Below are positions 1-12,440 of a DNA stretch of 64,000 nucleotides, in pieces; the first letter of the stretch is position 1, and every line of letters begins with the position of its first letter. The stretch lies in assembly GCF_036417845.1 (NCBI RefSeq), contig NC_089979.1:114733415-114797414 (forward strand), read 5' to 3'. A program made the position numbers and the translations under genes. The stretch is from Apteryx mantelli. Taxonomy: Eukaryota; Chordata; Aves; Apterygiformes; Apterygidae. Under the pieces are notes generated by a model. That model had not been told where the DNA came from. It did no database searches and was given only the letters and a program-made list of their open reading frames with translations.

Positions 1-3000
1 CAAGCAAAATCCTCTGAGCTCCTGCCTGTCATCCTATGTGTAATCATGCTACAATGTCCCATACTGGGAAACAAGTTGTTGTAGCACCTTGAGGAGCCTG
101 AGTGGATGCATCTGCATATAGGAAAATAACAAGCCAGCTGCTACCCTAAGCACTCTGAGATGTTCTTTAAGGATGAAAGGTTCTCGCAATACAAAACAAA
201 TAGTACTTGTTTAAACCTAGTGCTCTCCCCACTTCAGTGCTACCTTCCATGTGCTGCAGGTTTCTTCAGAAGTGAGCCAAGCTAGAATTTTTTATTTAAT
301 TTCTAATTTTCTTTTAGTTACTAAACTAAATGCTTATGATTTACTAAAATCATAAGCAAGCATGACTTTCTGGTAGGGAAAGGGTGGATGAGAGAAGTCC
401 CTGTCTTGTGTGAAGGTAAAGGGGGAGGTTTTGCTTAGGGGTGAGGGAGGGAATGCCACAAGGGGTCTCTGGTTATTTGTGAGAGTTGAGTTGGCAGGAA
501 GGCAGGGATGGTTTCAGGCTCACTTGCAGGACAGTGTGTTGTGCTCCAGTGGACACTCAAAAGGGAGTGAGACCATCTAGAATATCCCATCACCCATCAG
601 AGAAAGGGTGAAGGCTTACACAGACAGGAGAGGAGTTTATAAAAAAAGTCTCAATATGTAATAGGTGGTTCTCATCTACAGAGTTAGAATGATCACCAGG
701 AGCAATACAAATTTCTAGCAGACATACTTATAATTTGTACTTTATACACAGGCCTGGTTCTTCTAACTTTGAATACACCAGGGCATTTAATTATATGGAA
801 TTACTCTACATCTACAAGTCAGGTGTGATTCAAACTCCTCATAGATTATTGGCTTAATTTAAATTAATAGCAACTCTGACAAAATAGCCTTATAGTCAGC
901 AACAAATGAACATGCCCTGGTCAACTTATTTTCTATCTAGTCAAACAGCCAAGAGTTGGTCCTCTAGGCCAGATGAAAGTGTATGTTGAAACAAAAATGA
1001 ATGCGTTAATTCAGGGAAAAAAATATATTGCTCTTTTCAGTGAGTACGTATTAAATATTGTCTGCATTTTGTTTTCTGTCAAGATGACGCAGAAGTAAAG
1101 AGGATGCCTTTGACAGTAGAGGGCACTGTGACCTCAAAAATATGCTTCAAAACTAGGAACTAGTTCCACCTATTTGTCATAGCCTAGCTGACAGGACACA
1201 GACAAAAGCATTATTCCAGCTGAAAGGAAGCACCACCTATCTGGTGGTAGTTCAAGAGACTACAGTGGTGGTGTGGTAAAGAGGGACAGACTGATGCCTG
1301 TGAATGACCACGGAAAATTGAAAGAAAGAATTCTGTCAAGTTCTTTAACATGGTGAAACAAATATTTTGGCAAATAGTCTTTAAAGCCTGGGTCCTGCTA
1401 TCTGCAAGGTCTCAGAACACATAAAGAAACCATGCAAACAGCCAGGACCATGATTTGACACAGATTATCAAAAAGTGAAAAAGGTGAGGAAGGAGATGAG
1501 GAAAACAGATTAAACTGTTGCTGTTAGTCACCAGTAAGGACTCTATATGTGATTTTCAGATAAAATTTGTGTTAATTTTTAGTTGTGTGTGGGTGTAAAA
1601 TTAAAGGGCTTGTAGCCTCACCAACATTTTTTTCTCTAGATAAAGTCTCTGGCATCAAGACCAGACTTACCAAGAAGTGAGATGACATGCAGACCTCAAA
1701 ACGACCATGTCAGTGATTCAGTTCATGACAAAGAATTCACCTTTGCTCAGATATATATAGGAAACAAAATTCCCAGGTGATGGCTTTGTCTACCATTTAT
1801 GGGGTATGCGTTTGATGTGCAAGATCATCTTGCCTTCAATCTGGTCTGCCATTTTACGTCATTTGCTAAAGGCACTTTCTGTCACTGTCTGCCAGTACTG
1901 AGTCTGCCTCTTCTCTGCCTTCATTAACTGGGGCAGTAAAGGATACACTGAAATCACTACTGACATGAACATCAGGGTGGGCAAAAGGCAAACAATAAAT
2001 TAACTTGCTAACTTCTCAGTAGGTGAGCTTGGACCCTGCCAGTGTTTCTGATACAGCTGTCCATAAGTATTTCACAGGGGTTCACAACCTTCTCTCTCTC
2101 TTGCTAAAGTAGATTTGCCAGTAAATCTCCAGCAGTGTAAGTTTACTGACTTCAGTATGGCAATAGCAATGTATTTCAAGAGCAATACTGTTCCTCACAT
2201 CTGACTGCTCTGCCAGTTGTTAATTGAAAAGCTATTTTGTGCACACCTCCAGATCATTGCTTTTCTCATGTTACTGTCCTAAGTCCATTGCTGGCCTTCC
2301 TGTATTTCCACCAGAAATGGTGCCAATGTTCTCATTCTTGCATAGAGTGCATCTGCCATGAAAAATAGTACTAGCTCAGTCCATTTTCATATGATTCTGT
2401 TCTGCTACTGTCACTTAGCTCCTGCTTGTCACTGCAGGCTTCTTCCTTTGTCTTTTCTGATACATCTTCTGTCAGCAGCTGCTTAAAGAGCTGCCAAATA
2501 AGCACTGACCTCATGAAAAATGAAGCAAAACCCTGGTGGTTGGTAAATCAGGTTAGGATAAGCTGGATCCATCCCTTCTTTCTGTAACAGTGAGTTTTGG
2601 GGTCCTCAGATAACTTGCTCTATAATTTTCTCCTGCAAATGCAAGCATAATGAGATGCAGTTGCTGTGGCTATGAATCATGGCATCCATGCCAAATCAGC
2701 ATGACTACTTGTACACAGTGAATCCCATGTTATTAAAATGGGCACTGGCAAATATCCCAAATCAGCTACTGAACAGGGCAAGTGGAAGGCTGTGCTGCTG
2801 TGATCGTTCTGTCTGCAGCAAGGAAGGAAGGGTAACTGGAGATATCTTAGATCTAAAAGGTTCACAATGTAGCTTATAATTTTTTATTGATATTCATAAT
2901 AATTCATGGTCTTTTAACTATTTTTTTCAGAGCTGCAGGTAAGTATTTAAGGTAGCATGAAAATGGTGGTACTGGAGCTTGAAAGCCAAGAAATCAGAAA

Positions 3001-6000
3001 AGGTCTATGGAGGATAATTGGGTTTTTCTGAGTCACTAATGCTCTCCAGTGTTATTTTAGCAGCAGGCAGTTTGAGACTCACAATCATCTTTCTGGAAAG
3101 GAAGGAGGTAAATTCTGTGTCAAAGAAAGAAGGGTCTTCAGGACTTTCCATTCTAAAAGAGTGATTTTTGTTGCCAGGACAGGAAAGCTGAGTAAATTGT
3201 TCTCATATGTTTCTAGTAGAAACAAGCTTTCACTTGTATAAGAGGTTAGCTATATATACTGAGATGCTGCAGCTGTATAGTTAGAAATGCAACTGCAATT
3301 TTAAAAGTGAGAGAAGATGGATGTAAACAGATATGTGCCAGTAGCAATCAGACTGCTGTATTACTAACTCGCCAGGAGCCCATTTTTCTCTCTTCAGGAT
3401 ACAGGTAACGCATGTTTAAGAGAGTTAACTCAAGGGGAGATATTCATATCCTGCAAAAAGAGAATTGGCCCCACAGAGTTGTTAAATAGAACAAGATACA
3501 CATTATAGCTTGATTACCATCACATTTGCTGTTTCTCCTGGAAGGTTCCATCACTTGCAAAGTCCTAGGGCAATCCTGCTTCTTCACATGTACCTTGAGA
3601 GACTCCTTAGACTTCTGCACTTCTATTCAGCCTAGTCTCACAAGAAGAGGTCCCAACTGTTTCTGTCCTCACAAAGTACTTTCCCTAGGTAAGAAATTGT
3701 CTGCCCTGTGACTGAAGTTCAAGCAGGAATAATAATTAATTAAGTCAGACATGGCCATATGGTAAGGAGCTCAAAAAGCTCTAATTGCCTGGGTATTTAC
3801 CTGGGGCTCTGAGCTCCATATTGCTGTAGCTATGTTGCTCTCAGTACTCAAAATAGCTAGTTTAATGCTAGCTTGAGCACATCTAACCAAGCAGCAGCCA
3901 CACATTTGCTACAGACCTGACATACCTTCCAGATTATGCCTTTACTGCATGCTAACCTTGGGTTGAAAAAGGGAAAGGAAGGGAAGATGAAATTCCCTAA
4001 CAATTGCTACAATGCAATCCTATTATTAAGAGCCTGCTAAAGAATATGGGGAAGTGTGGAGGATCAATATATGCTTCAAAGAAGCAGAGCGATGTGGTAG
4101 TGGCCAATGGCAGATTAACTGTTCCCTAGTTACAAAATCTGCAGCATACACTCAGAGACGACACAACTGGGACAAAGCAGAGCAGTAGAAGAAACATTAT
4201 AGACATAAAAAAGGGAATTCTCCACAGACAGTCTTATTCAAATCACTTTGCAAAAGGGAAGGGGTTAGTATTGGTAATAAACAGCAAAATGAAGTGAGAC
4301 AACTGGTGGCAAGAAACAGTACAGAAGATGAGAATGAGTAGAGGAAAAGAGAGTAAGCTCTGGACTGTTTGGTGATGAGGAGTACCTGTCCAGGGCCGGG
4401 GTGAATACTGCCAGAAAAAGGATAGGAACTGCCAAGGCAATGTGTTTTACTGGAAGGGCTATGAATTATCTCCATTGAAAGAGTGTCAAAAATAACATCC
4501 AACTCAGTATCCTGAGACTGTTGAAAGCTGGAAGAGTGACTTTGAAATATGAAGACAGTCAAATGATCATTGATGGAAAATCTGTGGTCAGAGAAATAAG
4601 GAAGACTTAGCAGAAACATGAATGTTGTGGTTCAGGATGTGCTTTGTCCTGGGAGTGATGTCTCATGCATTTTGCTGTCCCTGGGCAAAAGAAGTTAGCA
4701 GAAGCTGATTAAAGTGTTGTCTCTTTTAGGGCCTACCATGTCCTTCAGGACCATCAAGAGCTGAGAGAAATCAAATTTACTTTCTGAGTTATCACATTTC
4801 CTCTTTTTTTCTTTTTGTTCTTAATAGAAAGGTATGTGTTGGCTTACTGGGATCACTCCTTTGTCTGTGATCTGCAGGTTTAGTAATGATCTATTCCATA
4901 TGAAACATTGTTGGATTCTTACTACTTATGTCTTTTTTAGACTGAAGAAAGTCTCATTTTATTTTTAGAGGTATACTGCTCTATTGCAGCGCTTTCAAGG
5001 TAGTGTTAATGGGTTTCTATCACAATTTATAGTTGCTGAATACCTTCACATTTAAGGATTTGATGTTCTATCTTTGTGTTCTTATCACAAAGCTGATAGC
5101 TTTGTAAATCTTTTGGGTTGTTTACTTAAGTAGTAAGTGCCTTTGTTATTATGCACTGTGGGTGTTATCTTTCGAAATAAATTATCATCTGAAGAGTTAT
5201 AGTAAAAGAAAACAATCTGAAGGTAATTGATTTGCCACAGGCTTGACTAGGCCCAGTTAATAGTCTAGCCATCCCATGGCAATGATGTGAACCTTAATAA
5301 TGCCAACCCTTCTAGTTCCTAAGTGTTCCATAGCTATATTGACTTTGACAAAATTTAAAAGTAAGTTTCAGGAGTTAAAAGTCAGCAGAACATAACATAA
5401 TACTCTTTTTCTATGCCAGTTAAGTGTAGAACTCCTTAAATATCTGGAGACTGCACATTTCAAAACACAGCCAGCAACAGCAGACTTGGCTAGTTACTAA
5501 ATTTATGACAAGGCTTCATGATAAGTATCAGGTATGAAGAACAGTAGATTGTGAAACTTCTTCTGGTTTAGCCACTTGGAAAACAGATAGAAAAATAGTA
5601 TGTAGTCTTCAAACATTAAAATAGTGTTACTTTTATAGTTTTAGATATACTTAGTATATAACAAGCACAGATAAATGTTTCTTGTAATGTTAATCTGTTG
5701 CAGGTAATTCACTTTTGAAGAAGGACTTGTGTGCTCAGGAGACTGGCTATTTTATACAATTATATAAACTGGGCAAATGAAAGGTATTATTTCTTCCCAA
5801 AAGATCTGCCCTGCTTATTTTTGAGATAAATGTTAACACAGGACATATGCCATTTGAATTTACTTCCCAAAAAAATTGGGGGTAAAGCAATGATTTTCCC
5901 TCAGCAAGCTAAGGAATGTAGAGCTATGAGTATCTGTGGATACAAAGGCCCTCTGTCAATCTCCTAGACTTGTTTGTTTTATTCAGCTGCATCAGCTTAT

Positions 6001-7899
6001 GTCTATTATTGTGGTAATAAGTACTTACACTATTATTGTGGTAACAGCATTCCTACTACCACAAAGATACAAAGGCCATTCTTTTCTCATACATTCATAA
6101 CCCTGGTGGCTGAACCTGGACCAAAATTACCCTCCTGTCCTAACAATCTGACTATATTAAACATCTTTTTGAAATAATATGATAGAGTAATATTTGCTGC
6201 ATAATGCTGAAACCTTCCTTTCAAGCAGGATAGGATTCATTAAAAAATTAGGAAAAGAAAACAAAAAAGGAAAAATTGAAGCCGTAAACATTTTAGAAAC
6301 AGCCATGTGGCTTTTATTTCAGAATGGAAAAGGGTGGAAGTGCCAGGAAAACATAAGAAAAGATTTGAAGGGAAAGATGATGTCAATAAAACTCAAGCAT
6401 GTAGAAAACTCAGGAGCAGAAACATGAATACAGAGAAATGAAAAGGGAGCAGGGTCAAAAGAAACACTTAAGACAGAAATAATGGACATCTGGGAAGCAA
6501 GAAGTATGTACGGTTGAGAAAGAACTTGTAGGAGAAAAAATAAAAACAGGTCGGACAGAGAACAGTGAAGGGGATAGTTTGAGGAGATTATAGTAAATGA
6601 AGAGGTTATACTCTTTTATATTTAATCACCATTATCCAAAAATGGTAATTAAATTGATGTGTCATTATCAGATCAGTCACTGCCTGACCACAGTTGTGCT
6701 GACCAGAAAAACACAGGTAGGAGGACGACTGTTCTTTTGTAGCTCAGTCTTGTCTGACAGTTATGTTGTATTTGCATCATCAGTGAAATAGTAATTCTAT
6801 TTCTTAGTATAGGAGCTACAGTAATAGCTACCATGGTTTATTGAAGATGACTGCTTTAGAAAGTCGTGAAATAATATTTCAGGTTTCAGAGGTCCATGTT
6901 ATACAGAATCTAACCGGCTATTGTGAGGAAGTATAAATGTTTTCAGGCCATTATAACCAATTATACAATGTGCTGAGTAGTACTGTTCCTCTCCCGGCAT
7001 CTCCCGGAAAATGAAGGAATAGGGTTGCTAGACAAGCAAGTCTGGAAGTGAGATGTGCTCTGTCACCCTGGCTGACCCATTCTGATGGTGAGGTTCACAG
7101 CACAAAGCCCTCTCGGGGCAGCACGAGCGGCATACGTTAAATAAAAAAGTGAAATCTTAAAAATCTCTGAGTGAAGTCTCTGAGAGAAATGTTAACCTTT
7201 TGTTATAAGAGACTTGAAAGCCTTTTGATTAACCCTCAGTTGCTATAAATCAAGTGTAGTCTCACAGACTTCAAAGGAGTTTTATTTCATATAAACATGC
7301 GATTACCTGCCTTAAACTAAATCTCAGATGCAGAGCGGCACTCTAAATGTTATTCCAGATCTGCGGGTTTCAACGTTTTTTAAACTTCTGAACCCAGAAG
7401 AATGTTTTAACTAGAGTTACATTTTGTCTGTGGCCTTGCTTTGCTGGTCATCTTTCCCCATTAAGCAATCTACTGAGTCCCAAGGCACAGGCAGACCACC
7501 AGTCAAAAGCACTGCTTACTGTATGTTCATGGGCATCTTCAGAAGACAGGTACACAACTTACCCATGGCACTCTTAGCCCTGGGGTGGAGGAGGTCATAG
7601 CAAGATCTCAGGGCTGTGCGCAGGCATTAGCTGGATGTTTTAGCATCTTTAACAAATGATAATGCAAAACCACAGATGAACCCCAAAATGAAGAGGTGGT
7701 CATGTTTTCTGTGAATGGGAAGCCACTGGGACAAGGCAACACACAACAAATCACCTTTTGGCAGTTAAAACTTTGCAGATGGGATTTGGGGGGGGGGGAA
7801 GCACTCTGCGATCTCCTTTCTCTTTGGGGAGCATTTCATTAACTTAGATGATGCTCCCAAAACTAAATGGAGTAAGAAAGGGGAAGAAAAAGGCAGCAG
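1..7899. other. Upstream intergenic DNA, no gene seen
   Basis: AT-rich sequence with many stops in all frames. The longest open frame (minus strand, 4197-4619, 140 codons) is Ser/Leu-rich, shows no conserved motif and no splice context, and was not called. Small features are a 12-bp inverted repeat (331-358), a 27-nt-period duplication (6003-6044) and an 11-G run (7788-7798). In mammals the gene 5' of DPY19L1 is TBX20, but no TBX20 exon is visible here. Confidence 0.7.
331..358. repeat. Perfect 12-bp inverted repeat, 4-nt loop
   Basis: Arms 331-342 (TGCTTATGATTT) and 347-358 are exact reverse complements. The stem is AT-rich and no T tract or gene is associated. Confidence 0.95.
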
Positions 7900-8149
7900 A
7901 CAGTAACACCGCAGGATGTGACACGAGGGAAAAGAGGGAAACAGGACGCAATCGCAGTCTGGGAGCATGGGCAGCACCGCCTGCGCAAGGGGAAGGCGGA
8001 AAAATCGAGGCTGTCCCTAAAGGGGTGGGGGTGGGGGGAAGAGGAGAAACAGCTTTGTTTTGGGAGAGGGCCCTGCCAAACGCCTCCGGCAGGCGGGAGC
8101 TTGCAGCCCCGTGGCCCGTCCCTGCCACCCACGCAGGACCGAAAGCTCC

Positions 8150-8622
8150 AGGGCGGCGCGTGTGGCGGGAGCCGGGGCGGGAGGGAGCCGAGCGGCCCCT
8201 GCGGACGCGCGGCGCGGGGCAGCACGTGCGCTGCCGGTGGGGGAGGGGCTAACGGCTTCTCGCCGCCGCGCGGCCGTTGGGCTCCGGGGCGGCGCGTGCG
8301 TGAGCGCGCGTGGTGGGGGGGGAGGGGGCGGGCGATGGTGGGAGCCGTTACCCGCCCCGGCAGGGCCGGGGCCGCGCGCCGCCCCCTCCCCCACGTGGCC
8401 AGTCGGGCGGAGCGGGCGGCGGCGGCGCAGCCCGGCGGAGTAGTGACCCACCGCCCCTCTGCCCCCGCCGCCAGTTACTACCGGCCCGCCAGCTCCTTCT
8501 CCGCCCCTCGGCCTCTAGGCCCTGCCTGGGGGGTGGGGGGAGCTCCGCGCTGAGGCCCGCCCCCCCTCCCCGCCCCTCCGGCGCGGCACCCCGGCGGCGG
8601 CGGCGGCGGCGACTATGCGGAG
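8150..8622 (+). promoter_or_regulatory. Likely DPY19L1 core promoter and 5' UTR
   Basis: No TATA box is seen. There is a GGGGCGGG GC box at 8174-8181 and several C-rich reverse GC boxes (for example about 8568-8577). Two CACGTG E-boxes lie at 8223-8228 and 8392-8397. A (CGG)6 run lies at 8592-8609. The transcription start cannot be placed from sequence alone. Confidence 0.6.
8592..8611 (+). repeat. (CGG)n repeat in the 5' UTR
   Basis: Six to seven CGG units sit directly before the upstream ATG at 8615 and 11 nt before the chosen start codon. Confidence 0.85.
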
Positions 8623-8911
8623 ATGGCCGTCCAGACCCGAGGCAGGAACAAAGAGTCGCCGCCGCTCAAGCCCGGGCACCAGCAGCACCAGTCGCCGGGC
8701 GCCAGCCCCAGGAGCGGCCGCGGGCACCGGCCGCACTCGCCCGGCAGGCAGGGGGCCAGCGCTATGCGGAAGGGAGGCGGCGGCGGCCGGCGGGGAGGCC
8801 GGGGCGACCCCCAGAGACCTTGCAAGGAGGGGCCGGCGGCTGAGGGGGCGCGGGACGCGCTGGGCCGCGGGCCCCTGGGGCTTCTGCGCTTCTGCGGAGA
8901 CTGGTTGCGAG
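8623..8911 (+). CDS. DPY19L1: DPY19L1 coding exon 1 (N-terminus)
   Basis: Encodes residues 1-96 plus the first base of codon 97 and ends at a GTGAGG donor. The ATG has G at -3 and G at +4. The first residues, [12 protein letters not shown], resemble the basic start of known DPY19L1 proteins. The rest is low-complexity Arg/Gly/Pro, probably a disordered cytosolic tail. An ATG at 8615 is out of frame and was not chosen. The alternative in-frame ATG at 8764 is possible but would drop the conserved-looking start. Intron 1 (8912-9955) holds the second half of the CpG island and no other feature I recognise. Confidence 0.75.
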
Positions 8912-11900
8912 GTGAGGCGGCGGTGCGGGGAGGGAGTCGCCCCCGCCCCCGGGTCGGCCCCCTTGTGCGGCCCCTCTGCCCCGGCTCGCGCGGGGGCCAG
9001 CGCTTCCCCGCGGGGGAAGTGGGATGGGGCTTGATCTCGCCTCCCTCCCCTCTTTCCGGGTGTTTCCCTGAGCGCGCGGGTGTGTGTAGCACTGCTCGGC
9101 ACAGGCGAGCCGCGAAAGCCCCAATCGCACGGGGCGGCTTTTAACTACCGCCTTGGAAACGGGAAGCTCGGGACGTCCCTCCCCTGGAGAGAGGTCCCGG
9201 GGCGGGCGGGGTGGAGAGGAGCAGCTCCGTATGGGAGCGGGCACCCCCTTCCCCTTCGCAGCATCTCCCCTCTGGAGCGGCGGCAGGAGGGTCCTGTGTG
9301 CGCTGCGTGGGGCAGCAGTCGGCGGCTGGTTGCTCTCCCCGTGCCTGTCCTCTAGCCTGTTACAGCTGGAGGGCATAAAAGAGGCTGACAGGACCCACGC
9401 TGATATCAGCGAGAACTGGGGGTACGGGGAAGGAAAAGGGCTTTTTATCATTTTTGTGTCCTTTGGGGGGGGGAGAGAAAAGGAAAAACGTGCCCTAAGT
9501 TGTCTTAGCAGTCTCATCATATTGACTAGCTCTGCTGTCTCTGTTGGCATTATTTGCCTATTTCTTGACTGTGCTTTGATGAAGGGATGGAGAGTTGTTT
9601 ATTCTCAAAAGAGTCTGACTTTTTGTTTGTACGAATCTATCCATAACATGGGTATGTTTTTCTTTATGTACATACTTACTTTTGTACACTTTATGTACAC
9701 ATTTTCTTTTGACAGATTATTTTGTAAAAGATGTTTCAGAAATAAAAAAGCTGATTGTGTAGTCACCTTAGCAGTCTATTTGTGTTGTTTAAAGCTTGTA
9801 CGTGTAATTACTAACTTGCTGTATGAAGTTTCTTTCTGCAGTTTTGAAGCCTGGTCAAGATTTTTACAGAAAACTAATGCTGCAGAGTTTGAACAGATTT
9901 CCTTTTAGAGAGGCTGTTCTTAACAGATGCTTAAAAATTTGTTTTCTTTTAACAGTGTTTGTTGAAGACAAAAAGGCCTTCATATTAAAAGCTGATAGCA
10001 GGATATGGCTCACACTTATTTCGGGTAAGTAGAAGGGATGTGTTGGGGAAAAACCTGTTCTTTTCACCTTTCTCGGTCTGAAGTCATAAACTGTATCAAA
10101 ATATACTTAGAAATATAATTTAAAAAAGAGTGTAGCTCATATTGTAAAGAGAGAAGAAATAACTTCCTACTTGGTAATTTTTTTAAAGCTGTTATTACAG
10201 GAGTTGATGATGTGCCAGGACATTTGTAGGAAAATGAATGTCTAGATGAGGTCTATGGATCTCTAATTCTAGTCAGTCAGTAACTTCTAGAAAAGACACT
10301 GAATAGCAGCTGTTATTCAGTAATGTAATCACAACAGCTTGTTTTGTAAGGATTATTGGTGGAAGAGGATATAACAATGGGGATGTAAATTCAAATGTCA
10401 TTATCCTTGGGAATATTTGGGAGTAAATAATAAAATTGCTAATGGCCACACTATCGAAAAAAGCATCTATAACTTTTGCAAAAGTAAGTACAAAATGTGT
10501 CCCTAAAGTTAACAAATGTTAAATAATAGCATATTTAGCAGATTCATAATTAGATATACTCTTAAAGTTATTATATAAAAACACTGTCAATGTATTCCAG
10601 ATATGCTGGAAGTATTAATGACACTGCCAGGAGTTCATTTTGCCAAAGGGAATTTTTTCAGTTTGATGAATTACATTGCAAAGTTGTAGCAGAGAAATAA
10701 TTCTTAGATTACAAACTAACTGATGAATAAACTGTTCATGAATTGCTTTGTTTACCTCTGTTTATGCTGCTTCTCTTAGACTAGTAGTTATTTAAATGAC
10801 ACAAAAACATAGTCAAAAAAGACCAAATGATCAAAAATTAAATACTTTTCTATGATTGAACTTTGAGAGCAGATTGGGCAGACAGCCTTATAATTTCTGG
10901 AGTTTACATTTGGATGTGAAAACTCAATAACCAATTGAATGCTTCAGGGAGCTATTTACAATTTTTAGTAGCAAAGCTATTGCAAATAGTAAACTATGTA
11001 ATTATGAAATATACTAAATATTAAATAGTAGTTTTGGTAACTTTTAGTGATGGTTGGATTTCTGTTTTGTTGTTTTGTTTAAGCTTTCAAGTCCAGGCTT
11101 TCAAAATACAGAGGCTCCCACAGTTGGAGTAAATTTTGTTGTAGTGTTTGGTGGGTTTTTTTGTTTGTTTTCTTTTCTAGAAATTAACTCCAATTTAGGC
11201 ACTACAATAAAGTTACAGGATTTTCAAGAACATTCTTATACAATACTTTGACTTATTCTGATGTTTTCTTATGACCATTGAATTGAGGCCTAGTTCTTGA
11301 AGACATCCTTTCCAGAATCTCACAATGAAATATTTTGAGTAAGCTGCAAAAGTAGTCAATCCTTACACTTTCTTCATTGTTACCAGTCCTACTGTATTCC
11401 TGCGTAGTCACTTTTGAGCCTTGCAAAGTATTAAGCAGTTTCTAGCATGTTTCACATAGTGTTGCATTACAGTATCTCAGCATTTGTTCTCTTTATGAAT
11501 AAGTTCCGTATGTTAGGTCTTTTTAAGAATGGCTTCTCTTTTTGGTATTTAATTTCCAAAACTAGAATGCTTCTTGTATGCCATTCACATTGCCTTTCTT
11601 AGAACAGAACACAGGCAAAAATAGAAAATCTGAAGAGTCAAAGATCAGATTTTACTCAACAGCCCTAGTTTGTACAAATTTGATTGCATGCTTCTGTTGG
11701 GTGAGAAAATATCATTTGCAAATTCAAGTACATAGTGGTTGTATGAATCTATGTAGCATCAGGACTCTATAGTGTTTCTCTCCTTCCCGCTTCTTCCCTT
11801 CCTTCCCCCACTAAGAAGATTAAGGGGGTCAGAGGATGGTAATTTAAGAGAGCTGTTCCACATGTTTTCCTTCAGAAACTAGCTTACTATGAGTCTGGAT

Positions 11901-12409
11901 ACAGCCTGTTAAAGTTGACTGTAGATCTGTACTTGTAGTATGAATCTGTGAATGGTGCATGTTGTCTCTTGAAATGTACATAATTACATGAATTGTTCTG
12001 TGATTACAAAAGGTTTTCTTTATATATTTGCAATAAAGAGTGATATTGTGAAGTTGATTAGAAATGTGTATGAAATTCTTCTGAATCTGCCTGAAGGTAT
12101 TTATACTTAATTCACTGACTTTAAATAAAACATTTGCAGAAGTGAAAAATCAGATTTAAATAAATTATTTTCCTTATGAAATAAGTGACACCTTTGAATT
12201 TGGATTGTAATTTCAGTATAAATATATAATTTAATTGCAACATAAATATACTGTGTGTCTTGATTTGATGCCTCCTGAATTTGAGATCATGAAAAGTACT
12301 AGTTGTTAATGTGCATCATGTCCTTGCTGTATATACTTTCCTAACATGTAATCTGTCTTGAATTTGATTTTTTTTTTTGTAGTTGGGATGTGTTTATGTG
12401 TGTGTGGGG

Positions 12410-12440
<31 letters not shown>

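Larger units (their letters stand above)
7900..9400. other. CpG island over the DPY19L1 promoter and first exon
   Basis: A sharp change from AT-rich flanks to very GC-rich, CpG-dense sequence. It covers the 5' UTR, exon 1 and the first half of intron 1, typical of a broadly expressed TATA-less vertebrate promoter. Long open frames on both strands here reflect the lack of AT-rich stop codons and are not genes. The edges are approximate. Confidence 0.85.

Noticed and set aside
4197..4619. 140-codon minus-strand frame in upstream DNA
   Set aside because: Low-complexity Ser/Leu/Phe-rich translation, no domain, no promoter or splice context.
8615..9034. 139-codon frame starting at the ATG at 8615, as the DPY19L1 start
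   Set aside because: It does not join in frame to exon 2 and following exons. The frame starting at 8623 does, and its first residues resemble DPY19L1.
8623..9144. Exon 1 frame read through its donor into intron 1
   Set aside because: The GTGAGG donor at 8912 and phase agreement with exon 2 make splicing the better model; read-through soon reaches a stop.
7844..9550. Many long minus-strand and plus-strand frames (up to 262 codons) in the CpG island
   Set aside because: GC-rich DNA lacks stop codons. The frames are Arg/Pro/Ala-rich, have no motif, and overlap the real first exon and promoter.
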